NCBI GenBank assembly: GCA_016794595.1
Contig: JAEUJN010000050.1
Span: 1-64,000, forward strand
Direction: 5' to 3'
Source: Kineosporiaceae bacterium
GTDB taxonomy: Bacteria > Actinomycetota > Actinomycetes > Actinomycetales > Kineosporiaceae
DNA: 64,000 bases
Shown here: positions 49,343 to 58,175 of the stretch, in pieces
Numbering within the stretch: the stretch's first letter is position 1
Layout of the letters: each line of letters begins with the position of its first letter
Position numbers and translations under genes: made by a program
Notes under the pieces: generated by a model
Told to the model about the DNA's origin: nothing
Seen by the model: only the letters and a program-made list of their open reading frames with translations
Database searches by the model: none

Positions 49343-51760
49343 ATGTCACTTCCCGACCGCGCTGAGGTCGTCGTCATCGGGGGCGGGGTGGTGGGCGCGA
49401 GCATTGCCCACCACCTGGCGCGGCGGGGGCGCACGGACGTCCTGCTGCTGGAGCGAACCAGACTCACCGAGGGCAGCACCTGGCACGCGGCCGGGCTGGT
49501 GGGCCAACTGCGCAGCAGCGCCAGCCTGACCCAGCTGATGCAGACCAGCGTCGAGACCTACCGCACGCTGGAGGCCGAGACCGGCCAGGCCACGGGGTGG
49601 CGCGAGGTGGGTGGACTGCGCGTGGCCTCCAGCCCGCAACGCTGGCAGGAACTGCGGCGGGTTGCCACCCAGGCACGCGGTTTCGGGTTCGACATCCACC
49701 TGGTGAGCCCGCGCGAAGCGGTCGGCCTGTTCGCCCCGATGAACCCCGAGGGCGTCCACGGTGCCACCTGGACGCCGTCCGACGGGTTCGTCGACCCCAC
49801 CCAGCTCACCTTCTCGTTCGTCGCCGGCGCCCGGGCGCGGGGGGTCCGCGTCGTCCAGGGGTGCCGGGTGACCTCCCTGGAGCGGCGAGGGCGCCGGGTG
49901 ACCGCCGTGCTCACCGAGCAGGGCCGGGTGGAGTGCGAGGTGGCGGTCAACGCCACCGGCATGTGGGGCGCGCAGACTGCTCGCCTGGCCGGGGCCAGCG
50001 CCGCGGTCACCGCGGTCGAGCACCAGTACGTGGTCACCGACACCTCGGCTCACCTGCCGCCCGACCTGCCGACCTTCCGCGACCCGGACGCCCGGATCTA
50101 CCTCAAGCCCGAGCTCGGCGCGTTGGTGGTCGGTGGGTGGGAACAGGGCACGCGGGCCTGCTGGCGGACGATCCCCGCCGACCTCGGTCCGGAGCTGTTC
50201 GCCCCGAACCACGACCGGTTCGCCCCCCTGGCCCAGGCGACCGCGCACCGAGTGCCGGTGTTCGCCGACCTCGGCATCCGGACCTGGGTGAACGGACCGA
50301 TCCCGTTCTCACCGGACGCCGAGCCGCTGATGGGGCTGACCGAGGACGTGGACAACCTGTTCCACTGCTGCGGATTCTCGGCCGGCATCGCGGCCGCCGG
50401 CGGGGCCGGCTGGGCGCTGGCGAACTGGATCATCGACGGTGATCCCGGACTGGACCTGTGGCCGTTCGACGTCCGGCGGTTCGGGGTCGGGCAGGCGGTG
50501 CCCGCAGTGCTCGAGCGATCGGCCGTGGAGTCCTACGGCCACTACTACGACATCGCCTTCCCGAACCGGGCGAGCATCCCGCCGAGAGGGCAGCGGCGCA
50601 GCGCCGTCCATGACCGGCTGCGCGCGCGGGGGGCACTGTTCGGCGCCAGGTTCGGCTACGAGCGCGCGCTCTGGTTCGCCCCGGGCGAGGTGGACCCGGC
50701 CGAGACCGAGACCTTCGGCCGCAGCGAGGCCTGGCGGCACCAGGCCGCCGAGCACCGGGCCGTGCGCGAGGGGGTCGGGGTGATCGACCAGAGCTCGATG
50801 GCCAAGTTCACCGTTCGGGGCCGGGGCGCGCTGCCGTTGCTGCAGCGCCTGGCCGGCAACAACCTCGACGTGCCCCTCGGGCGGATCGTCTACACCCAAC
50901 TGCTCAACGCCCGGGGCGGGATCGAGGCCGACGTGACCATCACCCGGCTGGCCGAGGACCGGTTCCACCTGGTCACCGGCAGCGGCTTCGGACGGCATGA
51001 CGTGACCTTCCTGCGTCAGCATGCCCCGGACGACGGCAGCGTGCTGATCGACGACGTGACCAGCGCCTACGGGATCCTGAACGTGTGCGGGCCGCTCGCC
51101 CGAGATGTGTTGCAGCCGTTGATGTCCCAGGCACTGGACTCGGCGTCGTTCGGGTACATGACGGCCCGGGAGACGGACGTCGGGTGGGCGCCGGTGCTCG
51201 CCCTGCGAGCCGGGTACGTGGGGGAACTCGGCTGGGAACTGCACCTGCCGACCGAGTATGTGGCCGACACCTACGAGCGGATCCTGGCAGCGGGCCAGGC
51301 ACACGGCATCCGGGACGTCGGCTATCGCGCGCTCGAGTCGCTGCGGCTGGAGAAGCAGTACGTCGCCTGGGCCGTGGACGTCCGGGCGGACACCAGTCCC
51401 TTGGAGGCAGGGCTCGCCTTCGCCGTCCGCCTGGACAAGCACGAGTTGCTGGCCGGCCCGGCGCTGCGTGCTCAGGCGGAGGCGGGCATCACCCGGCGGC
51501 TGTGCTGGTTCAGCGCCGAACTCGGCGCGGTGCCGGCGCACGGCGGGGAGATGATCGTCCACCCGGGCAGCGGCGCACAGGCCGGCGTGCGCAGCGCCGG
51601 GTACGGGCACACCGTGGGACGCACGATCCTGTCGGCCTATCTGCCGGTGGAGCTCGCCGGGGAGCGGGAGTTCGAGGTCGAGGTGATGGGGGAGCGGTTC
51701 GGCGCCGTCCGCCATGACCAGTGCCTGTACGACCCGGCCGGTGACCGCCTGCGCGGCTGA
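49343..51760 (+). CDS. Dimethylglycine/sarcosine dehydrogenase-like FAD-GcvT protein
   Basis: An 805-residue two-part enzyme. The N-terminal FAD oxidoreductase (residues ~1-420) has VVVIGGGVVGASIAHHLARR and GSTWHAAGLVG, where the His is the usual covalent FAD attachment site in dimethylglycine dehydrogenase. The C-terminal GcvT-like aminomethyl domain (~430-805) has FGRSEAW, GVGVIDQSSMAKFTVRG and LGWELHLPTEYV, and would pass the methyl group to tetrahydrofolate. It demethylates N-methylglycine derivatives. ATG 49343 follows AGGAAGGA, 24 bp after the phosphorylase gene. Confidence 0.9.
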   Translation: MSLPDRAEVVVIGGGVVGASIAHHLARRGRTDVLLLERTRLTEGSTWHAAGLVGQLRSSASLTQLMQTSVETYRTLEAETGQATGWREVGGLRVASSPQRWQELRRVATQARGFGFDIHLVSPREAVGLFAPMNPEGVHGATWTPSDGFVDPTQLTFSFVAGARARGVRVVQGCRVTSLERRGRRVTAVLTEQGRVECEVAVNATGMWGAQTARLAGASAAVTAVEHQYVVTDTSAHLPPDLPTFRDPDARIYLKPELGALVVGGWEQGTRACWRTIPADLGPELFAPNHDRFAPLAQATAHRVPVFADLGIRTWVNGPIPFSPDAEPLMGLTEDVDNLFHCCGFSAGIAAAGGAGWALANWIIDGDPGLDLWPFDVRRFGVGQAVPAVLERSAVESYGHYYDIAFPNRASIPPRGQRRSAVHDRLRARGALFGARFGYERALWFAPGEVDPAETETFGRSEAWRHQAAEHRAVREGVGVIDQSSMAKFTVRGRGALPLLQRLAGNNLDVPLGRIVYTQLLNARGGIEADVTITRLAEDRFHLVTGSGFGRHDVTFLRQHAPDDGSVLIDDVTSAYGILNVCGPLARDVLQPLMSQALDSASFGYMTARETDVGWAPVLALRAGYVGELGWELHLPTEYVADTYERILAAGQAHGIRDVGYRALESLRLEKQYVAWAVDVRADTSPLEAGLAFAVRLDKHELLAGPALRAQAEAGITRRLCWFSAELGAVPAHGGEMIVHPGSGAQAGVRSAGYGHTVGRTILSAYLPVELAGEREFEVEVMGERFGAVRHDQCLYDPAGDRLRG

Positions 51761-51806
51761 GCCCGGCGCGCGCCGTCCGAGGGGGCGGCCGGGTTAGGTT
51801 GTCGCC

Positions 51807-52274
51807 ATGGCCACCAGCCGTCGTCGTGACCGTGCGGCCCGCCGGCGCCGGCGCCGCATGGCGAGCGCCATCCACGACCTGACCGATGCCCAGTGGGCGG
51901 GGCTGGTCGAGGCCTGGGGTGGCTGCGCCTACTGCGGTGCGGATGGAGCGGATGGTGCGCTCCAGCGGGACTGCGTCCAGCCGCTGTCCCGGGGCGGGCG
52001 CTACACGCTGGAGAACGTCGTCCCCGCCTGCCGGCGCTGCAACGCCAGCAAGTGCAACCACGAGGTGACCACCTGGATGCGGCGCCTGCGCCTGGACGAG
52101 CGGGCCTTCCTCGGCAGGTTCCTGGAGGTGCGCGCCCTGCTGACATCCCCGACCGGATCCGATGGGTCCGCGGGCGACCCTGTGGACGGCGAGCCCACAG
52201 GCGATCACCCGGACGACGCGAGCACGGGTTCGAGGATCACGACGGCGGTCTCGGTCGGCCGCCGCCCGGCATAG
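51807..52274 (+). CDS. HNH endonuclease domain protein
   Basis: A 155-residue protein with an Arg-rich N-terminus (RRRDRAARRRRRRM) and an HNH core: CAYCGADG gives the first Cys pair, DCVQPLSRGGRYTLENVVPA the degenerate catalytic region and CRRCNASK the second Cys pair. The catalytic first His is replaced (CVQPLSRGG), as in some family members with D-x-P-x-S. Its C-terminus overlaps the convergent F420-type gene by 70 bp; the last ~30 residues are low-complexity. Role unknown. Confidence 0.78.
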   Translation: MATSRRRDRAARRRRRRMASAIHDLTDAQWAGLVEAWGGCAYCGADGADGALQRDCVQPLSRGGRYTLENVVPACRRCNASKCNHEVTTWMRRLRLDERAFLGRFLEVRALLTSPTGSDGSAGDPVDGEPTGDHPDDASTGSRITTAVSVGRRPA

Positions 52275-52681
52275 CCGTCCAGGCCCTTGTCCAGGTCGCG
52301 CCAGCGCTGCCAGAGCCGCTCACGCTCGGCGCCGGTCGCGGCGCGGGCCCGGACCTCGCGGCGTCCGGAGGTCAACTCCACCGTGGCCTTGGGGTCGGCC
52401 TGGAGGTTGAGCCACCAGGCCGGTTCGGGCGCGCCCCAGCCGTTCATGGCCAGGGTGACCAGGTTCGGGCCGTCCTCGACGTAGCCGAGGATGACCGGGC
52501 GCTGCTGGCCGGTACGCCGCCCGACGGTGGTGACCCGCATGGCGCCCCACCTGTCCGGACGGGCCGGCCACAGCCCGCGGCGGCCACCGGTGAGCCGGAA
52601 CCAGGCGCGGTGGGCCTTCCAGAACAACCGGATCACCCAGCGTGGGGGAAGGAAGGGGGAGCGGGGGGCGGGTTCGGACAC
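52205..52681 (-). CDS. F420-dependent nitroreductase (DDN) family protein
   Basis: A 158-residue DDN-type split-barrel protein. GTG 52679-52681 has GGAGG seven bases upstream. MRVTTVGRRTGQQRPVILGY, NLVTLAMNGWGAPEPAWWLN and LQADPKATVEL are highly characteristic. Members use reduced deazaflavin F420 to reduce quinones or nitro compounds. It suggests that the host makes F420. Its 3' end overlaps the HNH gene. Confidence 0.9.
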   Translation of the reverse strand: MSEPAPRSPFLPPRWVIRLFWKAHRAWFRLTGGRRGLWPARPDRWGAMRVTTVGRRTGQQRPVILGYVEDGPNLVTLAMNGWGAPEPAWWLNLQADPKATVELTSGRREVRARAATGAERERLWQRWRDLDKGLDGYAGRRPTETAVVILEPVLASSG

Positions 52682-52900
52682 GGCACGCCTCCGATCGATG
52701 CCGGGGTGGTGATCGCAGTCTCCGCCCGTGGCGGTCGAGGGGGATCCGGGGTGAACCCTGAGCCGGGCCTGGTGCGTCCCTGAGGCGTCCCTGAGGCGGC
52801 GCCCGGCACCGGGTGACGGCCGCTCCGGCCGGTCGCATAGCGTGGGGCGCCACCGGCCGCGACGGAGCGCCGGGACCCCGAGGAATGGAGCGGTGAGCCG

Positions 52901-54424
52901 ATGACGACACGCCCCCGCCTGACCGCGGACCAGCTTGCCACGGCTCGTGGTTCGGCTGCGGGCGGTCGCTCGCAGGCGTTTGCGCTTCCGGGCTACGACC
53001 GGAGCGCGGTCACGGCCGGCATCGTGCACATCGGGGTCGGCAACTTCCACCGGGTGCACGAGGCGGTCTACGTCGACCGTTGCCTGCACCTGCCCGGCCA
53101 GGAGCAGTGGGGGGTGCACGGCATCGGGCTGGTCGCCGCAGCGGCCTCGGCGGCCAAGGCAGCCGACCTCGCCGAGCAGGATCACCTGTACTCGGTCACC
53201 GAGTTCGCCCCGGACGGCTCGCACTCCTCCCGCGTGATCGGGGCGCTGGTCGGCTACTCCCACGCGCCGGCCGATCCGCAGGCTGCCCAGGACCGCCTCG
53301 CGGCGCCGTCCACCCGGATCGTGAGCCTGACCATCGGCGAGAGCACGTACAACCTGGCCGAGGGCAGTGGCGAGTTCGACCTGGGGCTGCCCGCGGTGGC
53401 AGCCGACCTGCGCGAGCGGGATCGGTTGCCGCGCACCGTGTTCGGGGTACTGGTCGCTGCCCTGGCGCGGCGCAGGGCCGAGGGGACTGCGCCGTTCACG
53501 ATGATCTCGTGCGACAACCTGCGCGGCAACGGGGACACCACGCGGCGGGCGGTGCTCGGGTACGCCCGCGCGGTCGACCCGGGCCTGGCGCACTGGATCG
53601 AGGACGAGGTCAGCTTCCCCAACGGCATGGTCGACCGGATCGCCCCGCAGGTCGACGCGGCCCGGCGCGAGGAGCTCAACGCGATCACCGGGCTGGACGA
53701 CCGGCTGGCCGTCCTCGGCGAGGACCACCTGCAGTGGGTGCTGGAGGACCGATTCCCGGCCGGGCGCCCGCGGTGGGAGGAGGTCGGGGTCACCTTCAGC
53801 GACGAGGTCGCCCGCTACGAGGCGGTCAAGGGGCGGATGCTCAACGCCTCCCATGTGTTGATGTCCCACCTGGCGGTGCTGATGGGGCACCGGTACGTGC
53901 ACGATGCGCTCGCCGATCCGCGGGTGTACCGGTTGCTGCGCACCTTCATCGACGTCGATGTGCTGCCGCTGATCACGGGACCGGCCGGGGTGTCCCTGAC
54001 CGACTACCGCGACCGCATCCTGTCCCGGTTCGCGAACCCAGCGGTGCGCGATCAGCTGCTGCGCATCGCCTCGGACGGCGCCGCGAAGATCCCGGTCTTC
54101 CACACGGTGACGGTGCGAACCCAGGTCGAGCAGGGGCTGGATCTCCGGCGAGAGGCGTTGCTGCTGTTGGGGTTCCGGCGCTATCTGCGGGGGGTCGACG
54201 ACCGGGGGGTGGCCTTCGACGTCCACGAGCCCCTGGTCTCGCAGCAGGATCTTGATGCCTGCCGGGGGAGCGACCCGCGCGCCGTCCTGAGGCTGCCGTC
54301 GTTCAGCGCGCTGGGGCTCGAGCAGGTGCCCTCGTTCGTCGAGGTGTTCGACGAGCTGGCCGTGGTGATGGAGCGCGACGGGGTCGCGGCGGCCGTCGAG
54401 CAGGCGTGCTCGCCGCGCGGCTGA
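52901..54424 (+). CDS. Mannitol dehydrogenase family protein
   Basis: A 507-residue long-chain polyol dehydrogenase. GIVHIGVGNFHRVHEAVYV is the NAD-binding start, MISCDNLRGNGDTTR follows, and EAVKGRMLNASHVLMSHLAV holds the catalytic Lys, Asn and His of the K-x5-N-x2-H signature. It oxidises a hexitol or hexonate (mannitol, arabitol or fructuronate type). No sugar transporter is adjacent, so the substrate is open. ATG 52901 follows GGAG. Confidence 0.9.
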   Translation: MTTRPRLTADQLATARGSAAGGRSQAFALPGYDRSAVTAGIVHIGVGNFHRVHEAVYVDRCLHLPGQEQWGVHGIGLVAAAASAAKAADLAEQDHLYSVTEFAPDGSHSSRVIGALVGYSHAPADPQAAQDRLAAPSTRIVSLTIGESTYNLAEGSGEFDLGLPAVAADLRERDRLPRTVFGVLVAALARRRAEGTAPFTMISCDNLRGNGDTTRRAVLGYARAVDPGLAHWIEDEVSFPNGMVDRIAPQVDAARREELNAITGLDDRLAVLGEDHLQWVLEDRFPAGRPRWEEVGVTFSDEVARYEAVKGRMLNASHVLMSHLAVLMGHRYVHDALADPRVYRLLRTFIDVDVLPLITGPAGVSLTDYRDRILSRFANPAVRDQLLRIASDGAAKIPVFHTVTVRTQVEQGLDLRREALLLLGFRRYLRGVDDRGVAFDVHEPLVSQQDLDACRGSDPRAVLRLPSFSALGLEQVPSFVEVFDELAVVMERDGVAAAVEQACSPRG

Positions 54425-54440
54425 TCGGGATCCCCGGGGG

Positions 54441-55217
54441 TCACGATCCCAGCACGAGCAGGAGCGTGAGGGTCACGAACAGCACGCTCTGACCGCTGTG
54501 CACCACGATCCCGAACCAGGCGCTGCGCCAGCGGCGGCTGGGCCAGGCGAGCACCACGGTGTCGATGAGCGCGGACGGCACCGACCACGGCTGGTGCACG
54601 TGGTAGATCGCGAACAACAGGCCGTTCGCGATCCAGTCCGAACGCCCGAATGCCCGGCTCATCCGGGGCAGCAGGAACCCGCGGAACAACAGCTCCTCCC
54701 CGAGCACCGTGTTGAGCAGCGCGAGCGCGACGACCACGGCGAACCACGTCCAGTTGCCGTGGAAGAAGGTGCGGCCGTCCGGCGAGCCCAACAGGGTGCC
54801 CAGGTCGCGGGCGGCCGGGATCGGCACGGCGGGGAGCAACTGCACGAGGGCGGAGCCGGCCAGGAGCGGCACGAGCCACCACCAGGCCCTGGGCGCGTGA
54901 CGTCCGGTCGAGGGGTCGCTCGGCGCCTGGAGCCACAGCGCCGCGCGGATGCCGCGGATCTCCCCTCGACGTCGCTCGCGGGCAACCAACCCGGCCACGA
55001 GCAGGAACTGCCAGGCCAGTCCCACGGTCATGGCGGCGATGAGCGCGCGAGCGAACGGCAGCGGCCCGGTCAGGTGATCGGCGGCCATGGGGGCGACGAC
55101 CCACGAGAGCAGGCCCATCGGGACGGCGGCGGCAGCCCAGACGGCTAGCACCCCGGCGCGGGTGTACTGCGGGACGGGGGTCGTCGTGACGGCGGGGTGG
55201 AGGGCGGTCGAGGTCAT
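54441..55217 (-). CDS. CPBP-family intramembrane metalloprotease
   Basis: A 258-residue membrane protein with about seven hydrophobic segments. The glutamate motif GEELLFRGFLLPR and the second-motif region YHVHQPWSVPSA match the CPBP (Rce1/Abi) family, which cleaves or binds membrane substrates. The two Glu, Arg and His residues of the site are present. It is convergent with the mannitol dehydrogenase gene and divergent from the operon at 55503. Confidence 0.88.
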   Translation of the reverse strand: MTSTALHPAVTTTPVPQYTRAGVLAVWAAAAVPMGLLSWVVAPMAADHLTGPLPFARALIAAMTVGLAWQFLLVAGLVARERRRGEIRGIRAALWLQAPSDPSTGRHAPRAWWWLVPLLAGSALVQLLPAVPIPAARDLGTLLGSPDGRTFFHGNWTWFAVVVALALLNTVLGEELLFRGFLLPRMSRAFGRSDWIANGLLFAIYHVHQPWSVPSALIDTVVLAWPSRRWRSAWFGIVVHSGQSVLFVTLTLLLVLGS

Positions 55218-55502
55218 CTCTCGAGTTCACCTGTGGACGTCGGGCGAGCGACATCCGGCGAACCCGAGGGACTTCTCGGGTGCTGGCCCCCGTGGTGACG
55301 GCGGAGGTGGGAGGGGCACCTGCTCGTATCAATCCGGCGATGCGGTCGATCCGCTGGAGGCAGGGACGCAGAGCAGCCGTTGCCCGAACCTCCATCGGGC
55401 CGCGAACCGATCGGCGTGCCGCCGCGTACAGCAGTTGACATCGCGTCCACCGAACCCGCACCGGCCGTGCGCATGGCGGCCCCATCCCTGCCTGGAGTCC
55501 CC

Positions 55503-56210
55503 GTGAAGCTGAAGTCCCCGATCGTCGTCCTGGTCGCCGGCGCTGCGCTGGCGGTGGGCCTGATCGCCGCGAACATGAGCGTGTTCGACGCCGACAGCGC
55601 GAACGTGGTCGCATCGGTTCCGGTGCCGTCCGCACCGATCACGTCCACGCCCCCTTCCTCCTCGCCGTCTGCCTCGCCGTCTACCTCGGGGTCTGCATCG
55701 CCGTCCGCGTCGTCGGTGCAGGTCACGCCGTCGGTGGCAGCGGTCGCGACCTACGCGGGCAAGGTCACGGGGGGTGGGTCCCTCTCCATCGTCGTCAAGG
55801 CCACGAGCGTCATCGCCTACCTGTGCGACGGGACGAACGAATCCTGGCTCGGGGGGACGGTCGACGGCAGCACGCTGACCGCCCGCAACAAGGCAGGCGA
55901 CACGCTGACCGGCACCCGGGGTGGGGGCAAGGTCGTCGGGTCGATCACCGTCGACGGCACGACCTGGACCTACTCGACCCCGTTGGTCAAGAAGCCCTCG
56001 GGCCTGTACCGGGCGACGGCCGAGATCCGAGGCGCCAGCGTGGTGGGTGGGTGGATCGTGCTGCCCGACGGCACTCAGGTCGGGGTGCTACGCCGCGACG
56101 AGGTTGCCGAACCTGCCCCCGCGATCGACCCGGCGAACGGTGCGGTGACCATCGACGGCACGCTCGTCACGGCCACCGAGCCCGATCCCGTCCAGCTGAC
56201 GGCCGGCTGA
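55503..56210 (+). CDS. Exported hypothetical protein with Ser/Pro linker
   Basis: A 235-residue protein from GTG 55503 (GGAG upstream). One N-terminal hydrophobic helix (SPIVVLVAGAALAVGLIAAN) is followed by a Ser/Pro/Thr-rich linker (~50-75) and a beta-rich domain (VATYAGKVTGGGSLSIVVKA, IAYLCDGTNESWLGGTVDG). The helix lacks a lipobox and probably anchors the domain outside the membrane. I do not recognise the family. It precedes a DUF6529 membrane protein and a Rieske protein, so it may belong with them. Confidence 0.72.
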   Translation: MKLKSPIVVLVAGAALAVGLIAANMSVFDADSANVVASVPVPSAPITSTPPSSSPSASPSTSGSASPSASSVQVTPSVAAVATYAGKVTGGGSLSIVVKATSVIAYLCDGTNESWLGGTVDGSTLTARNKAGDTLTGTRGGGKVVGSITVDGTTWTYSTPLVKKPSGLYRATAEIRGASVVGGWIVLPDGTQVGVLRRDEVAEPAPAIDPANGAVTIDGTLVTATEPDPVQLTAG

Positions 56211-56276
56211 CCGCCGGCCGACCTCGCACTCTCGCGAGTCTCCGTGTCCGATCCCCTCCCCCGTCAGGAGCCTGCT

Positions 56277-56909
56277 GTGAGCCACGATGCCCTCCCGCCA
56301 CTGCCCGAATCCCCGCCGAACCCCGCTGTCCCCGCTGGTCCGCCGACTGCCTCGGCCGCGCCGTCCGCTCCCGCCGTGCCCACAGGCTCTGCTGCACTGA
56401 TCGCCGTGCTGCTCTCGGGCAGCGCGGTCGCGGTGATGATCGGGGTGTACGGGCGCCTGCACTCCCCGACCGGGGTCGCGATCAACATCGCCGGGTTCTC
56501 CGGTCCGCAGGAGGTCAAGGCCTGGCTCGGCACGGTGGCCTTCGCCCTGGCGCTGGTGCAGCTGGTCTCGGCCCTGGCGATGTACGGCAAGCTGCCCGTC
56601 CGGGCCCCGGCCTGGACCGGCACCGTGCACCGGTGGTCCGGGCGGATCGCCTTCCTCGCCGCGGTGCCGGTCGCCGTCCACTGCCTCTATGCCCTGGGCT
56701 TCCAGGCGTTCGACACCCGGGTCCTGGTCCATTCCCTGGTCGGCTGCCTGTTCTTCGGGGCGTTCACCGTGAAGATGCTGGCGCTCTCGCGTCCCGGGCT
56801 GCCCGGATGGCTGCTGCCGGCGTTCGGTGGCCTGGTGTTCACCGGGCTGACCCTGCTCTGGCTGACGTCGTCGTTGTGGTTCTTCACCACCTTTGGCGTG
56901 CGCTTCTGA
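56277..56909 (+). CDS. DUF6529 family membrane protein
   Basis: A 210-residue protein; GTG 56277 is chosen since CAGGAG lies 7 bases upstream. After a Pro/Ala-rich tail of ~45 residues there are four to five hydrophobic helices. HRWSGRIAFLAAVPVAVHCL and LVHSLVGCLFFGAFTVKML carry histidines spaced as in b-type cytochrome membrane proteins; heme binding is inferred. It forms an apparent unit with the Rieske gene 93 bp downstream. Confidence 0.8.
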   Translation: MSHDALPPLPESPPNPAVPAGPPTASAAPSAPAVPTGSAALIAVLLSGSAVAVMIGVYGRLHSPTGVAINIAGFSGPQEVKAWLGTVAFALALVQLVSALAMYGKLPVRAPAWTGTVHRWSGRIAFLAAVPVAVHCLYALGFQAFDTRVLVHSLVGCLFFGAFTVKMLALSRPGLPGWLLPAFGGLVFTGLTLLWLTSSLWFFTTFGVRF

Positions 56910-57002
56910 CCGGCGCTCCTGAACGGCAATAGCGGTTCTCGACCTTCCCGCTGGCACGGCCCTCTGGCTGACAGTGATCTCACGACGAAAGGAACCTCCC
57001 CG

Positions 57003-57467
57003 ATGGACACCCCCGACTCTCGCTGCCCGGATCGCCGCTGCCTGCTGACCGCGGCCGCGGTCGGTGCGACTGCCGTGCTCGCCGGATGCTCGACCTACGG
57101 GCAGTCCGCGTCCGCACCGGCAGCTGCCTCCCCGGCCGCCTCCGCCCCGGGCGCGGCGGCTGCCTCCGAACCCGCTGCGGCCGAGGGGATCGTCGCTCTC
57201 GCCGACGTGCCCGTCGGGGGTGGAAAGGTGCTGGCGGACGCCAAGATCGTGGTCACTCAGCCGGCCGCAGGCACCGTCACGGCGTTCTCCGCGGTGTGCA
57301 CGCACGCCGGGTGCACCGTGACGGACGTCGCCGGGGGCACGATCAACTGCCCGTGTCACGGGAGCAAGTTCGCCCTGACGGACGGCGCCGTCGTCGCCGG
57401 TCCGGCGCCGAGGCCGCTCGAGCCCGTGACCGTCGCCGTGCAGGGCGGCCAAGTGGTCCGGGCCTGA
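57003..57467 (+). CDS. Rieske [2Fe-2S] lipoprotein
   Basis: A 154-residue exported Rieske protein. RRCLLTAAAVGATAVLAGCS combines a twin-arginine-like start with an LAGC lipobox, so it is likely a Tat lipoprotein. After an Ala/Ser/Pro linker the Rieske fold has CTHAGC and CPCHGSKF, the two Cys-His pairs for the cluster. AAAGGA precedes ATG 57003. With the upstream DUF6529 protein it may form a small extracytoplasmic electron-transfer pair. Confidence 0.9.
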   Translation: MDTPDSRCPDRRCLLTAAAVGATAVLAGCSTYGQSASAPAAASPAASAPGAAAASEPAAAEGIVALADVPVGGGKVLADAKIVVTQPAAGTVTAFSAVCTHAGCTVTDVAGGTINCPCHGSKFALTDGAVVAGPAPRPLEPVTVAVQGGQVVRA

Positions 57468-57525
57468 CCAGGCGCCCCTGTTCGCTCGCCCTGCCCTGGG
57501 CTCGGCCGGGCTCGCCGGGCGCCAG

Positions 57526-58086
57526 GTGCCCGGCAACCCGCCGCCGGTCACCCTGCCCGATGATGTCAGCGTGCTGCAACGGCTGCTCGGTCGACTCGTG
57601 TGGTTGTGGTGGCCGGTCCTGTTGCCGCTGATCATGAGCGTGGTGAGTGGTCTGCTGGTCGCCGACACCGTGCAGGCCACTCGGACCTTGACCGACACCC
57701 GGCGGTCAGCGGCTGCCCAGGCCACCGTGGTCAGCAGCGAGAGCGCCGGGAAGGGCGGATGGTCGACGGTCGTCCGGTTCACGGACACCGCGGGTGCCCA
57801 GCACACGGAGCACCTGGTTGTCGGGGACAGCCGGTTCAGCGCGGGGCGAGTGGTGACCGTGCGCTACGCGGTGGCCGACCCGACTCTGGTGGCCGCCGAG
57901 CCGGTCCGGCGCCTGCTCGGTGACGACCTGGCCGAGGGGGTGATGTTCGCGGCGTTCGGCGGTATCTGGCTTCTGGGCGGCCTGGCCTACCTGTCCTTGT
58001 CGACGCCGGGGGCGTTCCTCGACCGCCGGGTCGCCGCCTGGAACCGGCGCCACGGCCGGCCCCCAGCGGAAGGGCGCATGGTGTAG
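57526..58086 (+). CDS. DUF3592-like membrane protein
   Basis: A protein of about 186 residues with two hydrophobic helices (WWPVLLPLIMSVVSGLL and GVMFAAFGGIWLLGGLAYL) around an extracytoplasmic beta-domain of ~90 residues (WSTVVRFTDTAGAQHTEHLV, VVTVRYAVADPTLVAAEP). This is the layout of DUF3592 proteins, whose role is unknown. GTG 57526 has a poor ribosome site; GTG 57569 is possible. Confidence 0.68.
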   Translation: MPGNPPPVTLPDDVSVLQRLLGRLVWLWWPVLLPLIMSVVSGLLVADTVQATRTLTDTRRSAAAQATVVSSESAGKGGWSTVVRFTDTAGAQHTEHLVVGDSRFSAGRVVTVRYAVADPTLVAAEPVRRLLGDDLAEGVMFAAFGGIWLLGGLAYLSLSTPGAFLDRRVAAWNRRHGRPPAEGRMV

Positions 58087-58175
58087 CTGTTCGGGTGCTC
58101 AACGTCATGGGATAGGCGGCTCGGCCGCCGCTCGCGCGAGGGCACGGCGAGGGACGACGGCGGCCATGGCAGGCT

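Noticed and set aside
52682-54226. Long minus-strand extension of the F420-type gene
   Set aside because: It is antisense to the mannitol dehydrogenase gene; GTG 52681 has a good ribosome site and the protein fold begins there.
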